This document shows positions 45,333 to 56,543 of a DNA stretch of 64,000 nucleotides, in pieces. Location of the stretch: assembly GCF_002902905.1 (NCBI RefSeq), contig NZ_CP026124.1, positions 5,890,001-5,954,000 of the forward strand, read 5' to 3'. Source of the stretch: Achromobacter sp. AONIH1 (GTDB lineage: Bacteria; Pseudomonadota; Gammaproteobacteria; Burkholderiales; Burkholderiaceae_B). The first letter of the stretch is position 1. Every line of letters starts with the position of its first letter. The position numbers were made by a program, and so were the translations under genes. Below the pieces are notes generated by a model. That model was not told where the DNA came from. It saw only the letters and a program-made list of their open reading frames with translations, and did not search any database.

Positions 45333-46307
45333 ATGTCGAACTTCCGCATCACGCCCAACGCGCTCAGCCACAAGCTGAAGCTGCACCAGCTGCAGATCTT
45401 CGAACGCGTGCTGGCGCGCCGCTCGCTGTCGCGCGCCGCCAGCGAGATGCACCTGACCCAGCCCACCGTCACCAAGGCCATCCACGATCTGGAGGCCTTC
45501 TTCGGCGCGACGCTGTTCGAGCGCTCCAACCGTGGCGTCACGCCGACCGAGCTGGCGCTGGTGCTGGGCCGGCGCGTGCACGCCATGATGGCCGAGATCC
45601 GCTACATGGCCGACGACATCGACGCGGTGCTCGGCGGCGCCAGCGGCCACGTGGTCGTGGGCACGCTGATCGCGGCCTCGGCCAAGCTGCTGCCCGAGGC
45701 CATCGCGCGGCTGATGACCGAGCATCCCGGCATCCAGGTCACGGTGCGCGAGGGCCCGTCGGCGCAGCTGCTGCCGGCGCTGGCCACGGGCGACGTCGAC
45801 ATCGTGGTCGGGCGGCTGCCGGGCGCCGACATGGCCTCGATCTCGGGCGTGGCCGTCGACCATCACAAGCTGTACCGCGAGGACCTTTGCCTGGTGGCCG
45901 GCGCCAGCCATCCGCTGGCCGGGGCCGCGCGGGTGTCGCTGGCCGAGCTGGCGGACCACATCTGGATCCTGCCCGCCCCCACCTCGCCGCTGCGCGCCTC
46001 GATCGAGCGCAGCTTCTTCGACGCCGGCGTGCGCCTGCCCACGCGTCACGTCGAATCGCTGTCGCTGCTGACCAATATCGGCATCCTGATGCACAGCGAC
46101 GCGCTGGCGCTGATGCCCTACGACGCCGCGGCCCAGTTCCTGGCCATGGGCGTCCTGGCGCGCCTGCCCACCGACGCCTTCGGCGCGTTCGGCGACGTCG
46201 GCTATTCGATCCGCGCCGACCGGCCCTTGACGCCGGCCTGCCTGCGGCTGGTGGACTACCTGAAGCGGGTCGCGGCGCAGCGCGACGCCAGTCCGGACCC
46301 CGCCTGA
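45333..46307 (+). CDS. LysR-family transcriptional regulator
   Basis: 324 residues from the ATG at 45333. The N-terminal winged helix-turn-helix is canonical (LQIFERVLARRSLSRAASEM, HLTQPTVTKAIHDLEAFFGA). A two-lobed effector-binding domain follows (GHVVVGTLIAASAKLLPEAI, GDVDIVVGRLPGADMASISG). It sits inside the aromatic-degradation cluster between the deaminase and the dioxygenase genes, on the same strand. It probably responds to a pathway metabolite and acts on the 150-base gap in front of the dioxygenase gene. Relatives control gallate, protocatechuate or nitrobenzoate genes. Confidence 0.9.
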   Translation: MSNFRITPNALSHKLKLHQLQIFERVLARRSLSRAASEMHLTQPTVTKAIHDLEAFFGATLFERSNRGVTPTELALVLGRRVHAMMAEIRYMADDIDAVLGGASGHVVVGTLIAASAKLLPEAIARLMTEHPGIQVTVREGPSAQLLPALATGDVDIVVGRLPGADMASISGVAVDHHKLYREDLCLVAGASHPLAGAARVSLAELADHIWILPAPTSPLRASIERSFFDAGVRLPTRHVESLSLLTNIGILMHSDALALMPYDAAAQFLAMGVLARLPTDAFGAFGDVGYSIRADRPLTPACLRLVDYLKRVAAQRDASPDPA

Positions 46308-46351
46308 TCCGCCGGGCCGTATCCGGGTAAGCCCGTTCAGGGAAACCCCGC

Positions 46352-46391
46352 GATAGATAAGCCGCATATCCAACCGCGCAATTTCTATTGC
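46352..46391 (+). promoter_or_regulatory. Candidate LysR-regulator site before the dioxygenase gene
   Basis: Two adjacent dyads: GATAAGCCGCATATC-like sequence (about 46356-46370) and the perfect GCAAT-TTCT-ATTGC (46378-46391). They lie 65-105 bases before the dioxygenase ATG, the usual place for LysR activator binding. Confidence 0.4.
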
Positions 46392-46415
46392 ACGGCAGCC
46401 GCCTTCCCCCCCTAG

Positions 46416-47009
<594 letters not shown>

Positions 47010-47033
47010 CGCCCCACTCTACCTGTCTTACCC

Positions 47034-48035
47034 ATGACCCTGAAAATCGATATGCACGCGCACTTCTTCCCGCCCATCACGCGGCAGGAAGCGGCGGCGC
47101 TGGACCCGGTCGACGCGCCCTGGCTGCGGCGCGACGGCGACGGCTCGACCGGCCAGATCATGGCCGGCGACCGCCCGTTCCGCCCGGTCGACGCCACGCT
47201 GTGGGACCCCGCGCTGCGCGTGGCGCAGATGGACCGCCACGGCGTCGACCTGCAGATCCTGTGCGCCACGCCGGTGATGTTCGGCTATGCCTATCCGGCC
47301 CGGGCCGCGGCGGACTGGGCCGCGCGCATGAACGACCTGGCGCTGGAGCACTGCGCCCATGCGCCCGACCGCCTGAAAGCGCTGGCCCAGGTGCCGCTGC
47401 AGGACCTGGACCTGGCCTGCCGGGAGGCTTCGCGCACCCGCGCCGCCGGCCACCTGGGCGTGCAGATCGGCAACCATGTCGGCCCGCGCGACCTGGACGA
47501 CGACACACTGGTGAACTTCCTGGTGCATTGCGCCGACGAGGGCATCCCGGTGCTGGTGCATCCCTGGGACATGATGACCGACGGCCGCATGAAGCGCTGG
47601 ATGCTGCCCTGGCTGGTGGCCATGCCCGCCGAGACCCAGCTCGGCATCCTGTCGCTGATCCTGTCCGGCGCCTTCGAGCGCATTCCGCGCAGCCTCAAGC
47701 TCTGCTTCGCCCATGGCGGCGGCAGCTTCGCCTTCCTGCTGGGCCGGGTCGACAACGCCTGGCGCCACCGCGACATCGTGCGCCAGGACTGCCCCCAGCT
47801 GCCTTCGTCCTACACCGACCGCTTCTATGTCGACAGCGCCGTGTTCGATCCGCGTTCGCTGCGCCTCCTGATCGACGTGATGGGCGAGGACCGCGTGCTG
47901 CTCGGCTCCGATTACCCCTATCCGCTGGGCGAGCAGGAAGTCGGCCGGCTGGTGTCCAACGCCGACCTGCTGCCCGCCGTGCAGCAGAAGATCCTGTCGG
48001 GCAATACGCAAACGTTCTTCGGACTGGACCGCTGA
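47034..48035 (+). CDS. nbaD: 2-amino-3-carboxymuconate-6-semialdehyde decarboxylase
   Basis: 333 residues, amidohydrolase superfamily, ACMSD type. The zinc motif [11 protein letters not shown] is at residues 3-13. Further ligands lie in [14 protein letters not shown] (His), [12 protein letters not shown] (His) and [17 protein letters not shown] (Asp). It removes CO2 from the unstable dioxygenase product, diverting it from spontaneous quinolinate formation to aminomuconate semialdehyde, the substrate of the dehydrogenase at 43325. It is followed after 51 bases by the ABC transporter genes, probably in one transcript. Confidence 0.95.
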   Translation: MTLKIDMHAHFFPPITRQEAAALDPVDAPWLRRDGDGSTGQIMAGDRPFRPVDATLWDPALRVAQMDRHGVDLQILCATPVMFGYAYPARAAADWAARMNDLALEHCAHAPDRLKALAQVPLQDLDLACREASRTRAAGHLGVQIGNHVGPRDLDDDTLVNFLVHCADEGIPVLVHPWDMMTDGRMKRWMLPWLVAMPAETQLGILSLILSGAFERIPRSLKLCFAHGGGSFAFLLGRVDNAWRHRDIVRQDCPQLPSSYTDRFYVDSAVFDPRSLRLLIDVMGEDRVLLGSDYPYPLGEQEVGRLVSNADLLPAVQQKILSGNTQTFFGLDR

Positions 48036-48086
48036 CGTCCCGCCGCCAACCATGACCGTGAGACACGGCAACGCAAGGGGATACAC

Positions 48087-49262
48087 ATGAAACGCATCTA
48101 TCTGCTGGCCGCCGCCGCGGCCCTGGGACTGGCCCCCGGCGCCGCCGCCTGGGCCGAGGTCAAGATCGGCCTGCTGACCACGCTGACCGGCCCCGGCTCG
48201 GTGCTGGGGCAGGACCAGCTGGACGGCTTCATGCTGGCCGTCGAGCAGGGCGGCGGCAAGCTGGGCGGCGTGCCGGTGCAGGTCATCAAGGAAGACGACC
48301 AGTTCAAGCCCGAGGTAGGCGTGCAGGCCGCGCGCAAGCTGGTGCAGAGCGACAAGGTCGCCATCATCACGGGCGTGGTGTATTCCAACGTGATGCTGGC
48401 CGTGGCGCGGCCGGTGACCAGCGCGGGCGTGTTCCTGGTGGGCTCGAACGCCGGGCCCACCAACCTGGCCGGCAAGGACTGTACGCCGTTCTTCTTCTCG
48501 ACTTCGTGGAACAACACCCAGCGCCACGAAGGCAGCGGCGAGATGGCCAACCAGATGGGTTTCAAGAAGGTCTACCTGCTGGCGCCCAACTACCAGGCCG
48601 GCAAGGACGCCATGGCCGGCTTCAAGCGCTTCTTCAAGGGCGAGGTGGTCAACGAGGTGTTCACCCAGGTCAACCAGCCCGACTACTCGGTCGAGCTGGC
48701 CGCGCTGGCCGACGCCAGGCCCGACGCCGCCTATGTGTTCTTCCCCGGCGGCATGGGCGTGAACTTCGTCAAGCAGTATCGCCAGGCCGGCCTGTTCTAC
48801 AAGATCCCGCTGCTTTCGGTGGACACCATCGACGGCGCCACCCTGCCGGCCCTGCAGAAGGACGCGCTGGGCGCGGTCACCAACGTGCCGTATTCGCCCG
48901 ATCTGGACAACGCCGCCAACAAGGCCTTCGCCGCCGCCTTCCGCCAGAAGTACGGCCGCGAGCCGTCCAGCTACGCGGCCCAGTCCTGGGACGCGGCGCA
49001 GCTGATCGGCTCGGCGCTCAAGCGCACCGGCGGCAAGGTCGACGACAAGGACGCGCTGCGCAAGGCGCTGGAGGCGGCCGACTTCGCCTCGGTTCGCGGC
49101 GAATTCCGCTACCAGCCCAATCACTTCCCGGCGGCCGGCTTCTTCCGCGCCGACGTGGCGGCGGGCGCGGACGGCAAGGTCGGCTTCGTCAACAAGGGGC
49201 CGATCTTCGCCGACCTGTCCAAGGTCTCCGACCAGTACGCCGCGCAATGCGCGATGAAGTGA
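48087..49262 (+). CDS. Liv-type ABC transporter substrate-binding protein
   Basis: 391 residues with a signal peptide (MKRIYLLAAAAALGLAPGAA, cleaved near AWA). The two-lobed Leu/Ile/Val-binding-protein fold begins VKIGLLTTLTGPGSVLGQDQ and includes VVYSNVMLAVARPVTSAGVF and VYLLAPNYQAGKDAMAGFKR. Members of this subgroup often bind aromatic acids or amides rather than branched-chain amino acids. AAGGGG lies before the ATG. Position directly after the 3-hydroxyanthranilate genes suggests that the ligand is that compound or a precursor such as kynurenine or a nitrobenzoate; this is inference. Confidence 0.92.
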   Translation: MKRIYLLAAAAALGLAPGAAAWAEVKIGLLTTLTGPGSVLGQDQLDGFMLAVEQGGGKLGGVPVQVIKEDDQFKPEVGVQAARKLVQSDKVAIITGVVYSNVMLAVARPVTSAGVFLVGSNAGPTNLAGKDCTPFFFSTSWNNTQRHEGSGEMANQMGFKKVYLLAPNYQAGKDAMAGFKRFFKGEVVNEVFTQVNQPDYSVELAALADARPDAAYVFFPGGMGVNFVKQYRQAGLFYKIPLLSVDTIDGATLPALQKDALGAVTNVPYSPDLDNAANKAFAAAFRQKYGREPSSYAAQSWDAAQLIGSALKRTGGKVDDKDALRKALEAADFASVRGEFRYQPNHFPAAGFFRADVAAGADGKVGFVNKGPIFADLSKVSDQYAAQCAMK

Positions 49263-49296
49263 CGCCGCCCCACAGGCAAGAACGAGGTAAGGCGCC

Positions 49297-50217
49297 ATGT
49301 CCGCGACGCTGCTGCTGGTGCAGGCCCTGAACGGCCTGCAGCTGGGTATCCTGCTTTTCCTGCTGGCCGCCGGCCTGACGCTGGTGTTCGGCATCATGAA
49401 CTTCATCAACCTGGCGCACGGCTCGCTGTACATGATGGGCGCCTTCATCGCGGCCACCGTGTTCCGCCACAGCGGCTCCTTCCTGCTGGCCGCGGCGGCG
49501 GTGGTGGCCGGCATGGCGCTGCTCGGGCTGCTGCTGGACCGAGTCGCGCTGGCGCGGCTCTATCCGCGCCAGCACCTGGACCAGGTGCTGGCCACCTTCG
49601 GCTTCATCCTGTTCTTCAACGAGCTGACGCGCATCATCTGGGGCCCGGCGCCCATCAGCATGGGGCTGCCGTCCTGGCTGTCCGGCACCATCGACCTGCT
49701 CGGCGTGACCTATCCGCTATACCGCTTCCTCATCATCGTGGCGGGACTGGCGGTGGCGGCCGGCTGCTACGCGCTGATCCACCGCACGCGGCTCGGCATG
49801 CTGATCCGCGCCGGCTCAACCGACCGCATGATGGTGGGCGCGCTGGGCGTGAACATCGCGCGGCTGAACACGCTGCTGTTCGTGCTGGGCGCGGTGCTGG
49901 CCGGCGTGGCGGGGCTGATGGCGGGCCCGATCCTGTCGGCGCAGACCGGCATGGGCGAGCCGATCCTGATCCTGACGCTGGTGGTGATCGTCATCGGCGG
50001 CATCGGCTCGGTGCGCGGCGCCTTCCTGGCGGCGCTGATGGTGGGCCTGGTCGACACGCTGGGCCGCGCGCTGCTGCCGGCCCTGCTGCGCGCGGCGCTG
50101 CCGCCGGCGGCGGCCAACGCGGCCGGCCCGGCGATCGCCTCGATGCTGATCTATGTCGTCATGGCGCTGGTGCTGGCGCTGCGGCCGCAGGGCCTGTTCC
50201 CCGTGCGGCACGGATAG
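49297..50217 (+). CDS. livH: Liv-type ABC transporter permease (LivH family)
   Basis: 306 residues, about eight membrane helices. Typical segments are GLQLGILLFLLAAGLTLVFG, NFINLAHGSLYMMGAFIAAT and the cytoplasmic coupling region RAGSTDRMMVGALGVNIARL. It pairs with the LivM-type permease 11 bases downstream. It starts 34 bases after the binding-protein stop. Confidence 0.93.
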   Translation: MSATLLLVQALNGLQLGILLFLLAAGLTLVFGIMNFINLAHGSLYMMGAFIAATVFRHSGSFLLAAAAVVAGMALLGLLLDRVALARLYPRQHLDQVLATFGFILFFNELTRIIWGPAPISMGLPSWLSGTIDLLGVTYPLYRFLIIVAGLAVAAGCYALIHRTRLGMLIRAGSTDRMMVGALGVNIARLNTLLFVLGAVLAGVAGLMAGPILSAQTGMGEPILILTLVVIVIGGIGSVRGAFLAALMVGLVDTLGRALLPALLRAALPPAAANAAGPAIASMLIYVVMALVLALRPQGLFPVRHG

Positions 50218-50228
50218 GAGACCTCGGC

Positions 50229-51215
50229 ATGCTTCGATTCTCTCCCCGCGCGCTGGCCGCCGGTTCGCTGCTGCTGGCGCTGGCGCTGGTGCCGCTGTAT
50301 GCGCAGTGGCAGGGCGAACCCTTCCTGCTGGCGCTGTTCGGCCGGGTGCTGGTGTACGGCATCGCCGCGCTGGCGCTGAACCTGCTGCTCGGTTACGGCG
50401 GCATGGTCAGTTTCGGCCATGCGCTGTACCTGGGCCTGGGCGCCTACGCCGTGGGCGTGCTGAGCCACCACGGCATCGAGAACGGCTGGCTGCACCTGGC
50501 GGCCGCGCTCGGCGCCTGCGCCCTGGTCGGCCTGGTCAGCGGCTACGTGGCGCTGCGCACCTCCGGCATCGCCTTCATCATGATCACGCTGGCCTTCGCG
50601 CAGATGTTCTATTTCCTGGCCACCGGGCTGGAAGGCTACGGCGGCGACGACGGCATGTCGCTGTTCGCCGGCAGCGACTTCAGCCTGTTCCGGCTCGACA
50701 CGCCGCTGGCGCTGTACTACGCGGCGTTCGGCGTGCTGCTGCTGGCGCTGGCCGCGCTGCACCGGCTGATCCACGCCCCCTTCGGCATGGCGCTGCGCGG
50801 CTGCCAGGCCAATGAGCGGCGCATGCGCGCGCTGGGCTACGCCACGCTGCGCTACCGGCTGGCGGCCTATGTGCTGTCGGCGATGCTGTGCGGCGTGGCG
50901 GGCGTGCTGCTGGCCAATCTGACGCTGTATGTCTCGCCCTCGTACCTGGCCTGGACCACCTCCGGCGAACTGATCGTGATGGTGGCGCTGGGCGGCATGG
51001 GCACGCTGTTCGGCCCTGTCGCCGGCGCCCTGGCCTTCCTGCTGCTGGAGGAAGGGCTCAAGCTGCTGACCGACCACTGGATGCTGCCGATGGGCCTGCT
51101 GATCGTGGGCGTGGTGCTGCTGTCGCGGCGCGGCCTGTACGGCGCCTTGCCGGAAACGCCCTGGCGTCCGGCCGCCGCGCGCGCCCTGCCCTGCCCCACC
51201 GGAGAACCGCGATGA
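50229..51215 (+). CDS. livM: Liv-type ABC transporter permease (LivM family)
   Basis: 328 residues, about nine membrane helices. Recognisable signatures are LALNLLLGYGGMVSFGHALY, the coupling loop CQANERRMRALGYATLRYRL and GELIVMVALGGMGTLFGPVA. It overlaps the ATPase gene by four bases (ATGA), indicating translational coupling. Confidence 0.93.
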   Translation: MLRFSPRALAAGSLLLALALVPLYAQWQGEPFLLALFGRVLVYGIAALALNLLLGYGGMVSFGHALYLGLGAYAVGVLSHHGIENGWLHLAAALGACALVGLVSGYVALRTSGIAFIMITLAFAQMFYFLATGLEGYGGDDGMSLFAGSDFSLFRLDTPLALYYAAFGVLLLALAALHRLIHAPFGMALRGCQANERRMRALGYATLRYRLAAYVLSAMLCGVAGVLLANLTLYVSPSYLAWTTSGELIVMVALGGMGTLFGPVAGALAFLLLEEGLKLLTDHWMLPMGLLIVGVVLLSRRGLYGALPETPWRPAAARALPCPTGEPR

Positions 51216-51987
51216 GCGCGCTGCGCGTCGAACACCTGCTCAAGCGCTACGGCGGCCTGACCGTCACGGACGATCTGTCGCTGGAGGTGCGGCCGGGCGA
51301 GCTGCACGCCGTGATCGGCCCCAACGGCGCGGGCAAGACCACGCTGATCGGCCAGCTCAGCGGCGAGCTGCGGCCGGACGGCGGCCGGGTGCTGCTGGAC
51401 GGCGTGGACGTGACCCGCATGCCCATCGAACGGCGCGTGCGGCGCGGGCTGGCGCGCTCGTACCAGATCACCTCGGTGTTCAAGCCCTTCACCGCGCTGG
51501 AGAACGTGGCCATGGCGGTGCAGGCGCGGTGCGGCCACAGCTTCCGCTTCTGGCGGCCGGCGCGCGCGACGCCGGCGCTGCGGGAACCTGCCCGCGCGGC
51601 GCTGGAACTGGCCGGCCTGGGCCGCCGCGCCGATGTGCCGGCCGGCGCGCTGGCGCATGGCGAGCTGCGCCAGCTGGAGCTGGCCATGGTGCTGGCCTGC
51701 CGCCCCACCCTGCTGCTGCTGGATGAACCCATGGCGGGCATGAGCCAGCACGAATCCGAGGCCATGACCGCGCTGCTGCACGGGCTGCGCCGGCAATACA
51801 GCATCCTGCTGGTGGAGCACGACATGCAGGCGGTGTTCGCCCTGTCCGACCGCGTCACCGTGCTGGTGTACGGCCGCGTCCTGGCCTGCGGCAGCGCGGA
51901 CGAGATCCGCAACGATCCCCAGGTGCGCGAATGCTATCTGGGCAGCGAACGCCGGCACGCGGACCGCCGCCCGCAGGGAGTCGCGGC

Positions 51988-51991
<4 letters not shown>
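51212..51991 (+). CDS. livG: Liv-type ABC transporter ATP-binding protein (LivG family)
   Basis: 259 residues. Walker A is GPNGAGKTTL (about 37-46), the signature loop is a variant, AHGELRQLELAMVLACRP, in place of the usual SGGQ sequence, Walker B is LLLLDEPMAG and the switch His is in LLVEHDMQAVF. The variant signature (HGELRQLE) is common in LivG proteins. It overlaps livM upstream and livF downstream by ATGA. Confidence 0.94.
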
Positions 51992-52698
<707 letters not shown>

Positions 52699-52791
52699 CG
52701 GCGCGGCGCCGCACGAGCTATTGACTCTCAGGCACGCCGCCGGACAGGCCGGGACGGCCCGCGCGCCATCGAGCGTCGACCGGGCCAAATA

Positions 52792-52817
52792 ATTCAATAA
52801 TCGTTGTATGATTGAAT
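52792..52817. promoter_or_regulatory. ArsR operator overlapping the arsR leader
   Basis: ATTCAAT and ATTGAAT form an inverted repeat (52792-52798 and 52811-52817) with partly symmetric AT-rich centre, ending one base before the arsR ATG. SmtB/ArsR proteins bind this kind of imperfect 12-2-12 palindrome, so autoregulation is expected. Confidence 0.7.
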
Positions 52818-52818
52818 A

Positions 52819-53196
52819 ATGAACGAAGACCAGACCGTCGCCGCCCTCGGCGCCCTCGCCCATGCCCAGCGCCTGCGCGTGTTCCGCGCCCTGGTGGTCG
52901 CCGGCCCGGACGGCCTCACGCCCAGCGTCATGGCCGGGCAACTCGACGTCGCCCGCAATGCGCTGTCCTTCCACCTGAAGGAGCTGTCGCATGCCGGACT
53001 GGTCAGCGTCGAACAGCAGGGCCGCAACCTGATCTACCGCGCCGACTTCGCGCGCATGAGCGGCCTGCTGGGCTATCTGACCGAGCACTGCTGCGAGGGC
53101 GCGGTCTGCGAGGTCGCCAGCGTCCCGCCGCCCGGCCCCGCCAAGACGGCGAAACATCCGCTATCGACGGCGCGCAAGTCGCAAGCAAGAAATTGA
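52819..53196 (+). CDS. arsR: ArsR-family metalloregulator, As(III)-responsive type
   Basis: 125 residues. Winged helix at about 10-75 (LAHAQRLRVFRALVVAGPDG, ARNALSFHLKELSHAGLVSV). The classical ELCVCDL arsenic site of plasmid ArsR is absent. Instead a C-terminal triple-Cys site is visible: Cys91, Cys92 and Cys97 in EHCCEGAVCEV, like the arrangement reported for the Acidithiobacillus ArsR. It is a repressor released by arsenite. It precedes arsH by 20 bases, with a palindromic operator just upstream of its start. Confidence 0.9.
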   Translation: MNEDQTVAALGALAHAQRLRVFRALVVAGPDGLTPSVMAGQLDVARNALSFHLKELSHAGLVSVEQQGRNLIYRADFARMSGLLGYLTEHCCEGAVCEVASVPPPGPAKTAKHPLSTARKSQARN

Positions 53197-53216
53197 GCAA
53201 TAAGTGAGCAAAAAGC

Positions 53217-53939
53217 ATGTCTGAGATCCCCGCCGATCTGCCCAACCTCGATTCCACGCTGTTCCAGCGGCCGGATCCGGCCGCGCTGTTCGCCCCCGCG
53301 CGGGCCACGCATCCGCCGCGCTTCCTGCTGCTGTACGGCTCCCTGCGCGAGCGCTCGTACAGCCGCCTGGCCGCCGAGGAAGCCGCGCGCCTGATCCAGG
53401 CGCTGGGCGGCGAAACCCGCCTGTACAATCCGTCCGGCCTGCCGCTGGTCGATGACGCTGGCGAGGACCACCCCAAGGTGCGCGAGCTGCACGCGCTGGT
53501 GCAATGGGCGGAAGGCATGGTCTGGAGCTCGCCGGAACGCCATGGCGCGATGACCGGCCTGATGAAGACGCAGATCGACTGGATTCCGCTCTCGGTGGGC
53601 GCCGTGCGCCCGACGCAGGGCAAGACGCTGGCCGTCATGCAGGTGTCGGGAGGCTCGCAGTCCTTCAACGCCGTCAACCAGATGCGGGTGCTGGGGCGCT
53701 GGATGCGCATGCTGACGATCCCCAACCAGTCCTCGGTGGCCAAGGCTTACCAGGAGTTCGACGAGGACGGGCGCATGAAGCCCTCGCCGTACTACGACCG
53801 GATCGTCGACGTGGTCGAGGAACTGGTCAAGTTCACCCTGCTCACGCGCGACGCGGCCCCCTATCTGGTGGACCGCTACAGCGAGCGCAAGGAAACCGCC
53901 GCCGCCCTGTCGCGGCGGATGCGGCAGGCGGCCCTCTGA
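53217..53939 (+). CDS. arsH: ArsH NADPH-dependent FMN reductase / organoarsenical oxidase
   Basis: 240 residues, flavodoxin-like. The FMN-phosphate loop is [20 protein letters not shown]. The ArsH signatures [20 protein letters not shown] and [20 protein letters not shown] are complete. ArsH oxidises trivalent methyl- and aryl-arsenicals and reduces quinones or dyes. No arsB/acr3 efflux gene or arsC reductase accompanies it in this window, so arsR-arsH forms a minimal two-gene unit, which suggests detoxification of organoarsenicals rather than inorganic arsenate. Confidence 0.93.
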   Translation: MSEIPADLPNLDSTLFQRPDPAALFAPARATHPPRFLLLYGSLRERSYSRLAAEEAARLIQALGGETRLYNPSGLPLVDDAGEDHPKVRELHALVQWAEGMVWSSPERHGAMTGLMKTQIDWIPLSVGAVRPTQGKTLAVMQVSGGSQSFNAVNQMRVLGRWMRMLTIPNQSSVAKAYQEFDEDGRMKPSPYYDRIVDVVEELVKFTLLTRDAAPYLVDRYSERKETAAALSRRMRQAAL

Positions 53940-54030
53940 ATCGCCCGGAACCCCTGCCGGGCGGCCGGAGGGTACGCGTTTCCGGCCCGATCCACCCGTA
54001 TATCCCTACAAATGCACGGGTCTTGATAAA

Positions 54031-54046
54031 GCACAAGATCTAGTCA
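54031..54046 (+). promoter_or_regulatory. NrdR box 1 (weaker)
   Basis: GCACAAGATCTAGTCA matches about 11-12 of 16 positions of the NrdR consensus (ACACWATATATWGTGT). It starts 31 bases before box 2, the three-helical-turn spacing expected for paired NrdR sites. Confidence 0.6.
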
Positions 54047-54061
54047 ACCCAAACCAGTGAT

Positions 54062-54077
54062 ACACTACCTATAGTGT
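54062..54077 (+). promoter_or_regulatory. NrdR box 2 (strong)
   Basis: ACACTACCTATAGTGT, a nearly perfect NrdR palindrome, about 160 bases before nrdA. With box 1 it predicts repression of nrdAB by the ATP/dATP-sensing repressor NrdR, whose gene is not in this window. Confidence 0.8.
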
Positions 54078-54235
54078 TGTCACTCCAGCCGCCTCGATAG
54101 CCCCGCCGCCGTCCGGCACGGGCTTCCGAGCGACGGCACATGCCCCGCCAGCCCTGGCGGTCGGCCCCAATCTCGAACCCGAACATTCCGATCACTCGGA
54201 AGGACGTCGCTCGTCCTTTCCCAGCCGCAGGAGCT

Positions 54236-56527
54236 ATGCAGTCCGCCATGGAAAAACAAGCAGCAATGATGGTCACCAAGCGTGATGGGCGTATGGAGCC
54301 CATCGATCTGGACAAGATCCACCGCGTCATCGACTGGGCCGCCAACGGCCTGGAGAACGTCTCGGTGTCGCAGGTGGAAATGCGTTCGCATATCCAGTTC
54401 TACGACGGCATCCGCACCGACGCCATCCACGAGACCATCATCAAGTCCGCCGCGGACCTGATTTCCGAGGAAACGCCCAACTACCAGTACCTGGCCGCGC
54501 GCCTGGCGATCTTCCACCTGCGCAAGATCGCCTACGGCCAGTTCGAGCCGCCGCACCTGTACGACCACGTGCGCAACCTGACCGAACAGGGCAAGTACGA
54601 CGCGCACCTGCTGGCCGACTACAGCCGCGAGGAATTCGACGAGCTGAACGGCTACATCAACCACTGGCGCGACATGAACTTCGCCTACGCCGCGGTCAAG
54701 CAGATGGAGGGCAAGTACCTGATCCAGAACCGCGTCACCAAGCGCATCTACGAAAGCCCGCAGTTCCTGTACCTGCTGGTGGCGATGTGCCTGTTCGCGA
54801 AGTACCCCGCGCAGACGCGCCTGGGCTACGTCAAGCGCTTCTACGACGCGGTGTCGCGCTTCAAGATCTCGCTGCCCACGCCCATCATGGCGGGCGTGCG
54901 CACGCCGATGCGCCAGTTCAGCTCCTGCGTGCTGATCGAATGCGACGACGATCTGGACAGCGTCAACGCCACCACCAGCGCCATCGTCAAGTACGTGTCG
55001 CAGCGCGCCGGCATCGGCATCAACGGCGGCCGCATCCGCGCCCTGGGCAGCGAGATCCGTGGCGGCGAAGCGCTGCACACCGGCTGCCTGCCCTTCTTCA
55101 AGATGTTCCAGGCGGCGGTCAAGTCGTGCTCGCAAGGCGGCGTGCGCGGCGGCGCGGCCACCCTGTTCTACCCGCTGTGGCACCTGGAAGTCGAATCGCT
55201 GCTGGTGCTCAAGAACAACCGCGGCGTCGAGGAAAACCGCATCCGTCACCTGGACTACGGCGTGCAGGTCAACCGCCTGCTGTACCAGCGCCTGATCAAG
55301 TCGCAGGACATCACGCTGTTCTCGCCGCACGACACCCCGGGCCTGTACGAAGCCTTCTTCGCCGACCAGGACGAGTTCGAGCGCCTGTACCTGCAATACG
55401 AGCAGAATCCCGCCATCCGCAAGCGCAGCCTGCCGGCCGTGGAACTGTTCTCGCTGATGATGCAGGAGCGCGCCAGCACCGGCCGCATCTACATCCAGAA
55501 CGTCGACCACTGCAACACGCACAGCCCGTTCGATCCCCAGGTCGCGCCGGTGCGCCAGTCGAACCTGTGCATGGAAATCGCGCTGCCGACCAAGGCGCTG
55601 AGCGATGTCAACGGCCCGGACGGCGAAATCGCGCTGTGCACGCTGTCGGCCTTCAACCTGGGCGCGCTGGAAACGCTGGACGAACTGGAAGGCCTGGCCG
55701 ACCTGGCCGTGCGCGCGCTCGACGCGCTGCTCGACTACCAGGGCTACCCGATCCCGGCGGCGCGCGCCGCCACCATGAAGCGCCGCCCGCTGGGCGTGGG
55801 CGTGATCAACTACGCCTACTACCTGGCCAAGCACGGCACGCGCTATTCCGAACCGGCCGCGCTGGGCCTGACGCACCGCACCTTCGAAGCCATCCAGTAC
55901 TACCTGCTGAAGGCCTCGTCGCAGCTGGCGCGCGAGTTCGGCCCCTGCTCGGGTTTCAACGAAACCACCTACAGCGCCGGCGTGCTGCCGATCGACAGCT
56001 ACAAGAAGGACGTGGACGGCATCTGCGCCGAACCGCTGCGCCTGGACTGGGAAGCGCTGCGCGCCGACATCCGCGAGCACGGCCTGCGCAACTCCACGCT
56101 GACGGCGCTGATGCCCTCGGAAACGTCCAGCCAGATCGCCAACGCCACCAACGGCATCGAACCGCCGCGCGGCCTGGTGTCGGTCAAGCAGTCCAAGGAC
56201 GGCATCCTGCGCCAGGTGGTGCCGGAATTCGAGCGCCTGAAGGACAAGTACGAACTGCTGTGGCAGATGTCCGGCAATGAGTCCTACCTGAAGCTGGTCG
56301 GCATCATGCAGAAGTTCGTCGACCAGTCGATCTCGGCCAACACCAACTACGACCCGCAGCGCTACGAAGGCGGCCGCGTGCCGATGAAGCAGCTGCTCAA
56401 GGACCTGCTGCTGGCCTACAAGTACGGCCTGAAGACCCTGTACTACCACAACACCCGCGACGGCGCCGACGATGCGCACGGCGAAGTGCAGGACGACGGC
56501 TGCGCCGGCGGCGCCTGCAAGATCTGA
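54236..56527 (+). CDS. nrdA: Class Ia ribonucleotide reductase, large subunit
   Basis: 763 residues from the ATG at 54236; 54248 is possible. An N-terminal ATP-cone (about 10-100: [20 protein letters not shown]) gives dATP inhibition. Catalytic residues are all there: the redox Cys in QFSSCVLIE, Asn-x-Cys-x-Glu in [12 protein letters not shown], the second redox Cys in [13 protein letters not shown], and the C-terminal shuttle pair [10 protein letters not shown]. It reduces ribonucleoside diphosphates to deoxy forms. nrdB follows after 16 bases. Two NrdR boxes lie upstream. Confidence 0.97.
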   Translation: MQSAMEKQAAMMVTKRDGRMEPIDLDKIHRVIDWAANGLENVSVSQVEMRSHIQFYDGIRTDAIHETIIKSAADLISEETPNYQYLAARLAIFHLRKIAYGQFEPPHLYDHVRNLTEQGKYDAHLLADYSREEFDELNGYINHWRDMNFAYAAVKQMEGKYLIQNRVTKRIYESPQFLYLLVAMCLFAKYPAQTRLGYVKRFYDAVSRFKISLPTPIMAGVRTPMRQFSSCVLIECDDDLDSVNATTSAIVKYVSQRAGIGINGGRIRALGSEIRGGEALHTGCLPFFKMFQAAVKSCSQGGVRGGAATLFYPLWHLEVESLLVLKNNRGVEENRIRHLDYGVQVNRLLYQRLIKSQDITLFSPHDTPGLYEAFFADQDEFERLYLQYEQNPAIRKRSLPAVELFSLMMQERASTGRIYIQNVDHCNTHSPFDPQVAPVRQSNLCMEIALPTKALSDVNGPDGEIALCTLSAFNLGALETLDELEGLADLAVRALDALLDYQGYPIPAARAATMKRRPLGVGVINYAYYLAKHGTRYSEPAALGLTHRTFEAIQYYLLKASSQLAREFGPCSGFNETTYSAGVLPIDSYKKDVDGICAEPLRLDWEALRADIREHGLRNSTLTALMPSETSSQIANATNGIEPPRGLVSVKQSKDGILRQVVPEFERLKDKYELLWQMSGNESYLKLVGIMQKFVDQSISANTNYDPQRYEGGRVPMKQLLKDLLLAYKYGLKTLYYHNTRDGADDAHGEVQDDGCAGGACKI

Positions 56528-56543
56528 CGAAAACATCCGCATC

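Noticed and set aside
53943..53962. GCCCGG...CCGGGC hairpin after arsH as terminator
   Set aside because: Short stem and no T-run; hairpins of this size are common by chance at this GC content.
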